Notes under the pieces: generated by a model | Seen by the model: only the letters and a program-made list of their open reading frames with translations | Database searches by the model: none | Told to the model about the DNA's origin: nothing | Program-made: the position numbers and the translations under genes | Assembly (NCBI GenBank): GCA_910579835.1 | Contig: CAJTWQ010000001.1 | Location: 62,001 to 126,000 of the forward strand | Reading direction: 5' to 3' | Source of the DNA: an uncultured Ruminococcus sp. | Lineage (GTDB): Bacteria; Bacillota; Clostridia; Oscillospirales; Ruminococcaceae | DNA length: 64,000 bases | Shown here: piece by piece, positions 15,837 to 24,155 of the stretch | Numbering within the stretch: the stretch's first letter is position 1 | Layout: every line of letters begins with the position of its first letter

Positions 15837-18485
15837 TCAGCTTTCGGGAAGCTTGTTAATGAGATTAATCAGATATTTTTGAATGGACAGCGCATCGGCG
15901 TTTGTGAGTCCATCACCGCGGTTGGCAACATCTCCGTTGTCAATACCCTTTTTTGTTATATGCGATTTATCAGAGCCGTTAATGCCATATACGTCAGGAT
16001 TTCCGATAGCCTGCATAATGAGTACGGCATCATTCAAACGAACCTCGCCGTTGCAATTGGCATCTCCGTATACAACATCCGGCTTAGGATCGCTTCCGTC
16101 AGAAAGCTCTCCGTAGACAATGCCGCAGCCTACGGTTGACATATAGACCTTGCCGAATTCATTCATATCTCCTACAAGGAAGTTTCCGTTGCCGGTACCG
16201 CCGTAGATGTGGTCGGTATTTATGAGAACCCAGCTCTTGCCGCCGTCTGTGGAGCGGTAGATACCCTCATGGTCGGTTTCATCAGGACGTCCGTACATGA
16301 AAAGTGTATTGGGATCGCCTTCCTTTTCAGGAGCGCCATAGCCGATGGTTTTACAGTAGAACACGTCTGTTTTTTCAGCCTTTGTGCCTTTTTCTGTTAA
16401 GATGTAAAGACCGTTCCAGCCAGCCGCCATAGCAACCGTGTCGGACTTGATATAAGCCGGATCGCCTGTGTGGTCGCACATATCGTACTTGCAGACAGGA
16501 TTATCCTCCCATGTCTTACCGCCGTCATGGCTTACATACATGGAGTAGTGGCATTCGTCAAAGGTAGGTTCTTTTTTGGACGTATCGGAAGCCCAGTACT
16601 GGTTATAAACCACTACTGATGCATAGACCAGCAGCGGATCTTCGGGGTCAACAAGGAAATATGTGGGCTTGTTGCCGCTTGAATCAATTCCATCCGCCGT
16701 TTTCCATGTCTGACCGAGGTCGTCGGAATAGGAAACAGCGCCGCTTTCCTTGCCCGATTTGAGGAACCTATATTTGCCCTCGCCAAGCTTTACAACAGCA
16801 GCTTTGCCGCCGGAGGAGGGCTTCATGCCTTCCCATGTCTTACCGCCGTCGAGAGTGTAGTAGCCGCTTGCGGTATTGTTGCCGTCACCTTCCGCAATGC
16901 GTATCATGACGTTGGGGTCTTGCGGACAGTAGGCAATAGCAGCGGTCGAACCCATATTTGGTTGGTACTGTTCAGGGATAGATGTGGTATCATTGTGGAT
17001 AAAACCGTCGTAGTCGCCTATAGCGGAATATGCAGCTCCTCCGGGAACGCTTACGAAATCGAGACAAACAACTTCTTCAACTCCGTCAGGCTGGAAATAG
17101 AACTGAATGTCCTTTTCATCCCATACGTTGTCGCAGGCAAAAACGCCGTTTCCGGAGGTGAGGAGGATCCTGTCGGGATCTCTCGGATCAAGAAGGATTC
17201 CGCTTCCCCAGTGGCATGCCTTGCCGTATACCCAGTCGTAGCCGCCTGTTGACATAGGCAGTGAAATGAATACCTTGTAAGGATCACCATCGCCGTAAAT
17301 GGTTTCGCCCTGACCAGGAGTAATATCCGTCCATGTTTTTCCACCGTCGGTAGAACGGTAGAAGTGATCGCCCCAGGCGATGCTGGTATCAGTCCATTCT
17401 TTTTCATACCATTGGTCAGACCACATTCCGCAGGTTCTTGCCAAAAGCTTGTCAGGATCCTTTTCGTCGGCTTCGATCATTCCAATAGCGTTGCCGCAGG
17501 GGGAGATATCGGTTACTGTGCCGTCGGAAATATTATACTTAAATGCGCCGCCGGCATTTCCGGAAAATGCAAGACCGGCAATATAGGTGAAGAAGATATT
17601 GCCGTTATGATCGCTTGTGATAGAACAGGGATAGTTTGCCGTAGGGAGATCCTTGCTCAGCTCGGTGAATTTGTCGTCCTTTACGCTGGCAACGTGAATG
17701 TTGGCCTGACCTGTAACCGAGGTTCCGACGTAAACCTTGCCGCCCTCGATAAGAATGCAGCCTATTCCGTTCTGCTGATTGTATTCCTTTGACGGTTCCG
17801 TGCCTCGTACCATATTTTCGGTCCACATAGGATATTTAAGTTCGCCGGGGAACAGTCCGAGATCATCGTAGCCCATGACGGGATTCCATGTCTTTCCTCC
17901 GTCGGTAGACTTGATAAGAGCCGATTTGCCTGCGGTAACATCGCCGCCGGCATAAATAGTATCAGTGTTGTCAGGGTCGATAGCTATAGGTTCGATGCAT
18001 TCGCGTCCGTCTCCGTTGCCGTGTACCTGAATATGTTCGGTAACATCAGCTTCGGTAAAGGTTTTTCCTCCGTCGGTGGTCTTGAAGATCACTGTTCTCG
18101 CGTCTGAGAAATATGCGCATCCGCAGAGGAAATATACCGTGTCATCGTCCTTAGGATCTATAGCGATTCCCTTTACGCTGAGGAGACCTCTGTCTGCTTC
18201 GGTCAGGAAACCGAAGAGCTGATCCCACTGCTTTGTCTCGTAGTTATACTTGTACGCACCGCCGACATCGGTACGGAGGTACATTTCTTTTTGTCCTGTA
18301 ACAATGCCGGAAACGAAGCCGGCGCCGCCGATTTTTAATGTTCCCCATTTCATGTCAGTTCTTATGTCCCCCGATGCCGCGTATACAGTGCTGTCCTCTG
18401 AGATGGGCGTCCCTGAAAAAGGGATGGCGGCGGTTCCGATGCATACGGCAAAAAAACCTGCCAGAGTCTTTTTCATTAAATTCAT
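15837..18485 (-). CDS. GH74 xyloglucanase / endo-beta-glucanase with C-terminal dockerin
   Basis: The 882-residue secreted enzyme has a signal peptide (ending near VYAAS), a two-propeller GH74 domain of about 730 residues and a dockerin. GH74 hallmarks are IGGAGFVSGIVTGQKEMYL and RTDVGGAYKYN at the start, and many Asp-box-like turns such as STDGGKTW repeated through both propellers. The family cleaves xyloglucan backbones with inverting chemistry using two Asp residues. The C-terminal dockerin has the repeats GDANCNGEVRLNDAVLIMQ and GDGLTNADALSIQKYL, so the enzyme is meant for a cellulosome. The start ATG has AGGAGG 8 nt upstream. Its 240-nt leader contains a palindromic element. Confidence 0.95.
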   Translation of the reverse strand: MNLMKKTLAGFFAVCIGTAAIPFSGTPISEDSTVYAASGDIRTDMKWGTLKIGGAGFVSGIVTGQKEMYLRTDVGGAYKYNYETKQWDQLFGFLTEADRGLLSVKGIAIDPKDDDTVYFLCGCAYFSDARTVIFKTTDGGKTFTEADVTEHIQVHGNGDGRECIEPIAIDPDNTDTIYAGGDVTAGKSALIKSTDGGKTWNPVMGYDDLGLFPGELKYPMWTENMVRGTEPSKEYNQQNGIGCILIEGGKVYVGTSVTGQANIHVASVKDDKFTELSKDLPTANYPCSITSDHNGNIFFTYIAGLAFSGNAGGAFKYNISDGTVTDISPCGNAIGMIEADEKDPDKLLARTCGMWSDQWYEKEWTDTSIAWGDHFYRSTDGGKTWTDITPGQGETIYGDGDPYKVFISLPMSTGGYDWVYGKACHWGSGILLDPRDPDRILLTSGNGVFACDNVWDEKDIQFYFQPDGVEEVVCLDFVSVPGGAAYSAIGDYDGFIHNDTTSIPEQYQPNMGSTAAIAYCPQDPNVMIRIAEGDGNNTASGYYTLDGGKTWEGMKPSSGGKAAVVKLGEGKYRFLKSGKESGAVSYSDDLGQTWKTADGIDSSGNKPTYFLVDPEDPLLVYASVVVYNQYWASDTSKKEPTFDECHYSMYVSHDGGKTWEDNPVCKYDMCDHTGDPAYIKSDTVAMAAGWNGLYILTEKGTKAEKTDVFYCKTIGYGAPEKEGDPNTLFMYGRPDETDHEGIYRSTDGGKSWVLINTDHIYGGTGNGNFLVGDMNEFGKVYMSTVGCGIVYGELSDGSDPKPDVVYGDANCNGEVRLNDAVLIMQAIGNPDVYGINGSDKSHITKKGIDNGDVANRGDGLTNADALSIQKYLINLINKLPES

Positions 18486-18543
18486 TCTCTTTTCCTCCTG
18501 CTTTCAGATATGATTTCGGATCTGCCTATGATCCGCTTTGCAT

Positions 18544-18703
18544 AATACTAAATCTACTTTAAAATAGCCGATCTTAACAGATGCAATCACGTCGTTCGGC
18601 GTTAAGCAGCCTTGAAAAACGACAGTATGTCTGCGGCAGCTTTTCTTAATTGACGAAATTCTATCTGTCAATCTTGCCTATATTTCAAAACGGAATTAGT
18701 ATA
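18544..18703. repeat. Palindromic element A (TACTAA type)
   Basis: A 160-bp element bounded by imperfect inverted repeats of 23 bp (18544-18566 and 18681-18703; ends TACTAA...TTTAAAATA). The interior holds a smaller palindromic core that includes CGACAGTATGTCTGC, shared with element C. It lies in the leader of the GH74 gene about 20 nt after the predicted transcription start. It has no coding capacity. Confidence 0.6.
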
Positions 18704-18731
18704 AGATCTCTCTGAAAATATTTATAATTTT

Positions 18732-18760
18732 ATTTTAGCATACTTTTTATTAGCTGTCAA
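18732..18760 (-). promoter_or_regulatory. Promoter of the GH74 gene
   Basis: On the minus strand TTGACA (18755-18760), a 17-bp spacer and TAAAAT (18732-18737) with an upstream TG. The predicted start is near 18725. Confidence 0.7.
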
Positions 18761-19074
18761 GATGCAAATTTGCCGGTTTTTACCGCGTATGGTGGAATAA
18801 ATGAATAGTGAAAATAACCGTATATAATGAAAAAAGCCTGCGCAGTGCAGGCAATTGGTATGCCTTTTTTTTTCACGTTCCGCAGAAAGCATTTATACTG
18901 TAATGCAATGTATTCTGTATCTAATGTCTTTGGCGGTCTGATATTCATTAAAGAACGCAGCAGCCGTCTTTGTTCAGGAATATTATTGAGGAACTGATCC
19001 GCGCTTTGCTTGTACATCGGCATTTTAGCAAGGAGAAAATGATTCAGCTTTTTGATTTGTTCAAGTCTGCTCAT
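18757..19074 (-). pseudogene. Truncated protein-ADP-ribose hydrolase (macrodomain) remnant
   Basis: The first 72 or so residues match the N-terminal extension of bacterial macrodomain ADP-ribose hydrolases: a helix LEQIKKLNHFLLAKMP, then RRLLRSLMNIRPPKTLD and a segment with VKKKGI. In full proteins the macrodomain (about 180 residues) follows. Here the reading frame runs instead into a terminator hairpin and unrelated sequence and stops at 105 residues. The ribosome binding site (AGGAG) and start are intact, so a short peptide may still be made. No sirtuin partner gene, common near such genes in Firmicutes, is found beside it. Confidence 0.65.
18829..18852 (-). terminator. Terminator inside the macrodomain remnant
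   Basis: On the minus strand GCCTGC and GCAGGC (ends at 18852 and 18835) form a short stem followed by TTTTTT. Confidence 0.65.
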
Positions 19075-19108
19075 ATTATCACTCCTAAGAGCGTGTTTAT
19101 TTCTTTAG

Positions 19109-19152
19109 AACCTGTCCGCGTAGAAGTCTGCGTATTCCTGTGCGGACAGGCT
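19109..19152 (-). terminator. Hairpin after the MBL-like gene
   Basis: CCTGTCCGC and GCGGACAGG form a 9-bp stem with a long, partly self-complementary loop between the MBL-like gene and the macrodomain remnant. There is only a weak T-rich tail, so it is a possible terminator on the minus strand. Confidence 0.4.
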
Positions 19153-19181
19153 TTTAATATAAAACAGCTTATTCTCCGGTA

Positions 19182-19979
19182 TTACGCAAAGAAGAATCCT
19201 GTCGTCATATCAAGATAATTTTCACCGCTGTATTCGGGATACTTTTCCTGAACCTTTGCTTTGAACTCCTTGCCGTTTTCACACTCGCAGGCAATCTCTT
19301 TCAGGTCTTTCAGATAATCTATCTTTGCTTGAGCGTCTTTCAGATCTTCCGGAGTATAATGCGAAGTCAGTACCAGATCAAATCCTTTGCGGATGTAATA
19401 ATTAAGCTGAGAAATCATGCCGTCAGCATGAGGTGCGCCTGCAACAATAGAATGACAATCGTGACCAAGCATATGTGTGTAAACGCAGTTGATCTCCGGG
19501 ATCTCAATGTCATAAGCTTCAGCAGTTGATGTAATAATCATTTTAATACCTGCGATTTCAATTTCTCCGTCCCCAATTACATCTGTAGTTTCGCAAATTG
19601 AAGAATCAAATATCTCTCCGAATGCGCCTTTGAAGTTATTTACAAGTCCTGCACCACCGCCGTTGGTATTGTAATCTACAGCGGATTTTGTGCCGTATGC
19701 CGGAACAGCGGGGAGAAAGCTTGCGCCTGCCGCATGATATGCAGTCATTTTTGCAGCAATCTCGATACTTTCTTTTTCCAAATATTCTGTCAGCTCCGCA
19801 ATGTTATCGAAGAAACAGGGCAGCTCGATGATAACTCCTTTGCCGTTCTTGACAACAATAAATACCTCGTCGTCGATAAAATCGTTTGTTTTGTAAGCGT
19901 GAAGCTTGATCTCTCCGAAGTCGTAAACATTGACCTCTCCTTTAGCAAGTGTCACCTTTGTAAATGCATTCTTGTTCAT
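19182..19979 (-). CDS. Metallo-beta-lactamase-like protein lacking the classic HxHxDH motif
   Basis: A 265-residue protein that resembles an MBL-fold family seen next to HxlR regulators. It begins with a strand-rich part (VFIVVKNGKGVIIELPCFFDN), the region where the metal motif would be expected reads AYHAAGASFLP, and a later part reads HMLGHDCHSIVAGAPHADG and VLTSHYTPEDL. Histidines are thus present but not in the canonical order, so its catalytic activity is uncertain. It is transcribed away from the HxlR-type gene at 20223, and a triple half-site operator lies between them; regulation by that protein is likely. Confidence 0.6.
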   Translation of the reverse strand: MNKNAFTKVTLAKGEVNVYDFGEIKLHAYKTNDFIDDEVFIVVKNGKGVIIELPCFFDNIAELTEYLEKESIEIAAKMTAYHAAGASFLPAVPAYGTKSAVDYNTNGGGAGLVNNFKGAFGEIFDSSICETTDVIGDGEIEIAGIKMIITSTAEAYDIEIPEINCVYTHMLGHDCHSIVAGAPHADGMISQLNYYIRKGFDLVLTSHYTPEDLKDAQAKIDYLKDLKEIACECENGKEFKAKVQEKYPEYSGENYLDMTTGFFFA

Positions 19980-20076
19980 AGTAAAACCTCCATAAATATT
20001 ATTTTTCAGGATTTTGTGTCCTTCTGTGATTTCAGTATATCATAGTATTTTTTGTTCTACAAGTACGCACTTTTAA

Positions 20077-20100
20077 GTAACATAGTTACCGCAAAGTAAC
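20077..20100. promoter_or_regulatory. Probable HxlR-family operator
   Basis: Three half-sites occur in alternating orientation: GTAAC (20077-20081), GTTAC (20085-20089) and GTAAC (20096-20100), giving overlapping palindromes with 3-nt and 6-nt centres. It is placed just upstream of the minus-strand promoter of the MBL-like gene (a TATACT -10 on the minus strand at 20035-20040) and upstream of the regulator's own promoter. Confidence 0.55.
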
Positions 20101-20153
20101 GATTGCGCAATTTGGAGCAGGAACGAACTGTAAACATTTTATGAACAGAAAAC

Positions 20154-20182
20154 TTGACAGATTCAGTGCAATAATGTATAAT
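20154..20182 (+). promoter_or_regulatory. Promoter of the HxlR regulator
   Basis: TTGACA at 20154-20159, 17 bp, TATAAT at 20177-20182: full consensus. Confidence 0.85.
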
Positions 20183-20222
20183 AAAATGTAAAATCCAAAT
20201 TTAATGTATTGGAGGAATTACC

Positions 20223-20549
20223 ATGCTGAAAAGAGAAGATTTGCCTGCTTGCCCGGTTGAAACAACGCTTATGCTTGTTGGAAGCAAGTGGAAACTGCTC
20301 ATTATGCGAAATCTATTTGTGCGTCCATGGAGATTCAACGAACTGAAAAACAATCTTACAGGCGTCAGTCAGAAAGTCCTTACCGATAGCCTGAGGGCGA
20401 TGGAGGCGAACGGAATTGTCAGCCGCATGGTATTTGCCGAGGTGCCGCCGCGGGTAGAATATTCCCTGACGGATTTGGGACGTTCAATGAAGCCTATTCT
20501 GGATTCACTGGAAGCGTGGGGGGCTAATTATAAAAAGAATATGAAATAA
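20223..20549 (+). CDS. HxlR/MarR-type winged helix transcriptional regulator
   Basis: The 108-residue protein has the HxlR pattern: CPVETTLMLVGSKWKLLIMRNL, then RFNELKNNLTGVSQKVLTDSLR (recognition helix) and the wing YSLTDLGRSMKPILDSLEAWG. The conserved N-terminal Cys (ACPVE) is the residue that senses thiol stress in relatives such as YodB and HypR. It faces the MBL-like gene, and the palindromes between them suggest that it controls that gene and perhaps itself. A perfect hairpin (CCCTGTCC/GGACAGGG, from 20553) follows the stop without a T-tract. Confidence 0.92.
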   Translation: MLKREDLPACPVETTLMLVGSKWKLLIMRNLFVRPWRFNELKNNLTGVSQKVLTDSLRAMEANGIVSRMVFAEVPPRVEYSLTDLGRSMKPILDSLEAWGANYKKNMK

Positions 20550-20650
20550 GCCCCTGTCCATATAGAAAATGTGGACAGGGACTAAGAAGCAGTGACCATT
20601 GACCTGTGGTTATATCACAACACATTGAATTTGTAAAGGACGGAATTCAA

Positions 20651-22687
20651 TTATCCTGTAATCCCTTTATCGAAAAGACGAAGCACATCCATTTTGAGCA
20701 CCCGGTTTTCCGGCTTTGAAAGTGAAGGATCATCCCTCAAAAGCTCTACTGCGCAGTTCTGCGCCATTTCCATAAGCTCCATATTACAGGCAATATCCGC
20801 AATTTTCAGTGGCGGAAGTCCGTGCTGCGCACTGCCGAAAAAATCGCCGGGACCTCTCATTTTAAGATCTTCCTCAGAGATTTTGAAACCATCCGTAGTT
20901 GAAGACATTATTTTCATTCTTTTAACACATTCTTCCGTGGTGTTGTCGGTAATGAGAATACAGGAGCTTTCAAACTGTCCTCTTCCTACTCGTCCGCGCA
21001 GCTGATGAAGCTGTGAAAGCCCGAATCTTTCGGCATTTTCAATTACCATGACCGCCGCATTGGGTACATCAACGCCCACCTCCACGACAGTCGTGCAGAT
21101 TAATACCTGAATTTCGCCGTCACGGAACTTCTTCATGGTCTTATCCTTTTCGGCGGCATTCATCTTTCCGTGAAGCAGAGCCGTGGAATATCCCTTTAAA
21201 TCGCCATTTTGTGCATTCTCCGCATAGGATGTCACCGCAAAAAGCTCGCTGTCGCTGTCCTCTATCATGGGACAGATCACATATGCCTGACGTCCCTCGT
21301 CCAGCTTTTTCCGTACGAAACCAAAAGCACGGCTGCGGAGCTTTCCTGTAACCGCATATGTCCGGACAGGGCTTCTCCCGTTCGGAAGCTGTTTTATTGC
21401 CGATATATCAAGATCGCCGTATATGATAAGCGCCAGCGTCCTCGGAATAGGCGTTGCAGACATTACAAGCTTGTGGGGGAATCTGCCTTTTTCCGCCAGG
21501 GCAGCCCTCTGTTCTACACCGAAACGATGCTGTTCGTCGGTAATGACAAGTCCGAGAGATCTATAGATTACATCTTTTTGAATAATTGCATGTGTTCCAA
21601 CTATGACGTCCGCTTCGCCCTGTTCGATTTTTGCGCGCAGGGCGGTTTTTTTCTTTGCAGTCAGAGAGCCGGTCAGCAGACAGACACGAATGCCGAATCC
21701 CTCCAGAAAACCGTTAAGAGTTCGGAAATGCTGAGAAGCAAGTATCTCTGTGGGCGCCATAAGCGCTGCCTGAACGCCGTTTTTAGCTGCAAAATAACAG
21801 GCGGCAGCGGCAACGGCTGTCTTTCCGCTTCCTACGTCTCCCTGCAAAAGCCTGTTCATAGGTACATCCCGGCACATATCGTCAATGATTTCCCGAACAG
21901 CCTTTTTCTGATCCTCCGTCATTTCAAAAGGCAGATTTGTTTCAAATTCCTGATAATCAATATTTTTGTTCATTTTAAAAGCGGTATTCTGCCGGCTTCC
22001 GTTTTTCATTATGGACATTCCAAGCTGCAATTTCAGCAGTTCGTCAAAAGCAAGACGCTTTCTTGCGGTTTCTGCGGCGGCGTCGCTTTCGGGGAAATGA
22101 ATATTTTCCAGCGACCAGTCCAGGGGACTTAAACTGTATCTGCGGCGGATGATTTCCGGCAGACTTTCAACAGGCTCGTCGTGAAGAAGATCGAGAGCCT
22201 GCTGCATATTTGTTCTTACCATACTTACCGAAAGTCCCTGGGTCAGACGGTATACCGGCTGTATCAGCACTTTTTCATCCGAACGTATATAGACCGGAGA
22301 TGAAATTTCCTTGCGCAGAAAATTTCCGGAGACCTTGCCGTACATATAGTAGGTTTCTCCTTCTTTCAAGGTCTGAAATCCGTAAACATTGTTGTAGATA
22401 ACCACAAGTATATCATCGCAGCCGTCGCTTGCCGCCGCCTTGCATATAACAAGCCCGCCCTTAATACGCTGAGGCGGAAGTCTGTGAAGGATCGTAAGCT
22501 TCAGCACGCTGTATTCGTTAAGCGGAGCCTGACACACCGGAACGTGAGTACGGAAGTCAAGGTATGTTCTGGGTATATGATATATAAGCTCATAGGGAGA
22601 ATTGATGCCCAGTTTCCGGTATTTTTCACCCCTTGCGCTTCCTACGCCTTTAAGATATTCTATCTGACCGAAAAGCTTCGATGACAA
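20651..22687 (-). CDS. recG: ATP-dependent DNA helicase RecG
   Basis: RecG remodels stalled replication forks and Holliday junctions. From TTG 22687 it has 678 residues, the normal length. It carries the wedge domain (LYHIPRTYLDFRT), the motif I GDVGSGKTAVAAAA, motif II TDEQHRFGVEQR, motif III MSATPIPRTLAL, and the helicase C half with LRGRVGRGQ. The frame is open to 22756, but the extra residues are unrelated and cover a repeat. The GAGAGGAG site is 8 nt before TTG 22687 (M-S-S-K-L-F), making that the best start. The promoter was not recognised. A palindromic element and a duplicated hairpin unit lie just upstream. Confidence 0.95.
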   Translation of the reverse strand: MSSKLFGQIEYLKGVGSARGEKYRKLGINSPYELIYHIPRTYLDFRTHVPVCQAPLNEYSVLKLTILHRLPPQRIKGGLVICKAAASDGCDDILVVIYNNVYGFQTLKEGETYYMYGKVSGNFLRKEISSPVYIRSDEKVLIQPVYRLTQGLSVSMVRTNMQQALDLLHDEPVESLPEIIRRRYSLSPLDWSLENIHFPESDAAAETARKRLAFDELLKLQLGMSIMKNGSRQNTAFKMNKNIDYQEFETNLPFEMTEDQKKAVREIIDDMCRDVPMNRLLQGDVGSGKTAVAAAACYFAAKNGVQAALMAPTEILASQHFRTLNGFLEGFGIRVCLLTGSLTAKKKTALRAKIEQGEADVIVGTHAIIQKDVIYRSLGLVITDEQHRFGVEQRAALAEKGRFPHKLVMSATPIPRTLALIIYGDLDISAIKQLPNGRSPVRTYAVTGKLRSRAFGFVRKKLDEGRQAYVICPMIEDSDSELFAVTSYAENAQNGDLKGYSTALLHGKMNAAEKDKTMKKFRDGEIQVLICTTVVEVGVDVPNAAVMVIENAERFGLSQLHQLRGRVGRGQFESSCILITDNTTEECVKRMKIMSSTTDGFKISEEDLKMRGPGDFFGSAQHGLPPLKIADIACNMELMEMAQNCAVELLRDDPSLSKPENRVLKMDVLRLFDKGITG

Positions 22688-22716
22688 CGGTTTCACTCCT
22701 CTCTCAGAGCCAGTGC

Positions 22717-22764
22717 AGAAAGATCCCGAACAGGCTCTTAAGGCGCCGCTGCACAATTTTGTGC
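22717..22764. repeat. Hairpin unit shared with element C
   Basis: A small palindrome GCACAATTTTGTGC (22751-22764), followed by GGTGTTGCCTTA, recurs at 53741-53765 as GCACAAGCTTTGTGC and GGTGCTGCCTTA. The segment 22717-22738 (GAACAGGCTCT end) matches the terminal repeat of element C. This is thus a mixture of pieces of two repeat types upstream of recG. Confidence 0.5.
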
Positions 22765-22774
22765 GGTGTTGCCT

Positions 22775-22936
22775 TATACTAATTTCTGTCTAAAACCGGT
22801 GCATCTTTGTGAATATCCCGTACCTGTTGCTGTGTCAAACCTCCTCGACATACGTCAAGTATGGCTTCGTCGCTTTTCCTTGCAGCAGGCACGGTCTATT
22901 CGTAAATCTTGCACTGCTTTTAGACAGAAATTAATA
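22775..22936. repeat. Palindromic element B (TACTAA type)
   Basis: A 162-bp element whose ends are almost perfect inverted repeats: 22775-22795 against 22918-22936, core ATTTCTGTCTAAAA. In the middle lies the small hairpin CATAC-GTCAA-GTATG, like the core of element C. It separates the spoVS terminator from recG. Confidence 0.65.
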
Positions 22937-22948
22937 TTAAAAATCAAA

Positions 22949-22975
22949 GGACGGACTTTCCGTCCGTCCCGAAAA
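22949..22975 (-). terminator. Terminator of spoVS
   Basis: On the minus strand GGACGGAC pairs with GTCCGTCC (22962-22969 with 22949-22956), loop GGAAA, followed by TTTGATTTTT. Confidence 0.85.
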
Positions 22976-22988
22976 TCAAATTTTCACC

Positions 22989-23249
22989 TTATCTCTGCTC
23001 ACAGATCAGCTTAATAGCTGTTCTTTCCTCGCCGTCAATCTGAATATTGGCAAAAGCCGGTATACAAATAAGGTCAATTCCGATAGGAGCGAGATAACCT
23101 CTTGCAATAGCAATAGCCTTAATAGCCTGATTTGCAGCGCCTGCGCCTACAGCCTGAACTTCAACTGCTCTGCGTTCTCTGATAACACCTGCCACCGCAC
23201 CGGCAACTTTATTTGGTGATGAATTGGATTTTACTTTTAAAACTTCCAT
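22989..23249 (-). CDS. spoVS: Stage V sporulation protein S
   Basis: The 86-residue protein is nearly all SpoVS: MEVLKVKSNSSPNKVAGAVAG, then AVEVQAVGAGAANQAIKAIA and GYLAPIGIDLICIPAF. SpoVS is an Alba-fold protein needed for late sporulation in Bacillus but also kept in many clostridia. A GGAGGG site precedes the ATG. In many Firmicutes it lies near rny and ymdB; here ymdB ends 135 nt upstream, while rny is not present. Confidence 0.96.
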   Translation of the reverse strand: MEVLKVKSNSSPNKVAGAVAGVIRERRAVEVQAVGAGAANQAIKAIAIARGYLAPIGIDLICIPAFANIQIDGEERTAIKLICEQR

Positions 23250-23384
23250 GGTAATAACCCTCCTGTGAGTAAATTCGTTTGTACATTTTTTATTATATGT
23301 AATTTGCAGGAGCTTTTTTCACCTGCTTTATTATGATAACATACTTTTTTGAAAATTGCAAGTAGTTAAATTAAATTTTGTGTA

Positions 23385-24155
23385 TTATCTCACATTTATT
23401 CTTTCAATTTTGTGCGATTTGCCGCTTTTTTCATCAAAAGTCACCACGATTCCGCACAAAAAACTTTTCTCCTCCGATTCTCTGAACTTCACCGGCATAC
23501 GGAAACGCAGTCTGTCCAATGCAGGTTTTATCTCAACGCCGAGACAGGAATACTCCGGTCCCGTCATTCCCGCATCGGTTATATACGCGGTCCCGTTCCG
23601 CAGAATGCACTCGTCGGCGGTCTGTACATGAGTATGCGTTCCGATAACTCCGGTCACCTTTCCGTCAAGATAAAATCCCATAGCTTTCTTTTCCGAAGTA
23701 GCCTCGGCATGAAAATCCAGAAAAATATTCCTTGTTTCAATATTTTCCAGAACTTCGTCAATTTTGGAAAACGGATTATCCAGAGGATCCATTCCCACTG
23801 TTCCCATAAGATTTATTACCGCCACGGAAAACGTTCCCATATCAAGAACGCATATGCCTTTTCCCACGCATCCACCGTCGGGATAGTTTGCAGGACGTAT
23901 AATATAATCTTTATTATATATTTCCAGAGCCTCACGGCGGCGGAAGGCATGATTTCCGGTGGTAATTATATCGGCGCCTGCGGTCAGTATCGCATTAGCA
24001 GACTGTGATGTGATTCCATTTCCCTGAGCAGAATTTTCACCGTTTACCACGGTAACGTCAATGCCATATTCACGTTTTATGCCGTGAAGCCTTGTCCTTA
24101 ACAATTCACAGCCGGCTCTGCCTACGACGTCGCCTATAAAAAGCAGTTTTTTCAC
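23385..24155 (-). CDS. ymdB: YmdB-type 2',3'-cyclic phosphodiesterase (TIGR00282 family)
   Basis: A 256-residue metallophosphoesterase. The N-terminal FIGDVVGRAGCELL, the VNGENSAQGNGIT and TTGNHAFRRRE motifs, and the late FHAEATSEKKAMGFYLDG and GTHTHVQTAD carry the metal ligands (Asp, Glu, Asn, His) of a dinuclear centre. In Bacillus subtilis YmdB hydrolyses 2',3'-cyclic nucleotides and affects biofilm and RNase Y activity. Its start overlaps the amidohydrolase stop by 4 nt (ATGA), so it ends the riboswitch-led operon. Confidence 0.93.
   Translation of the reverse strand: MKKLLFIGDVVGRAGCELLRTRLHGIKREYGIDVTVVNGENSAQGNGITSQSANAILTAGADIITTGNHAFRRREALEIYNKDYIIRPANYPDGGCVGKGICVLDMGTFSVAVINLMGTVGMDPLDNPFSKIDEVLENIETRNIFLDFHAEATSEKKAMGFYLDGKVTGVIGTHTHVQTADECILRNGTAYITDAGMTGPEYSCLGVEIKPALDRLRFRMPVKFRESEEKSFLCGIVVTFDEKSGKSHKIERINVR

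Noticed and set aside
21209..22132. A 307-codon open frame antisense to recG
   Set aside because: It is fully covered by conserved helicase motifs on the other strand.
22688..22756. N-terminal extension of RecG
   Set aside because: The added residues overlap a repeat fragment, and the best ribosome binding site serves TTG 22687.
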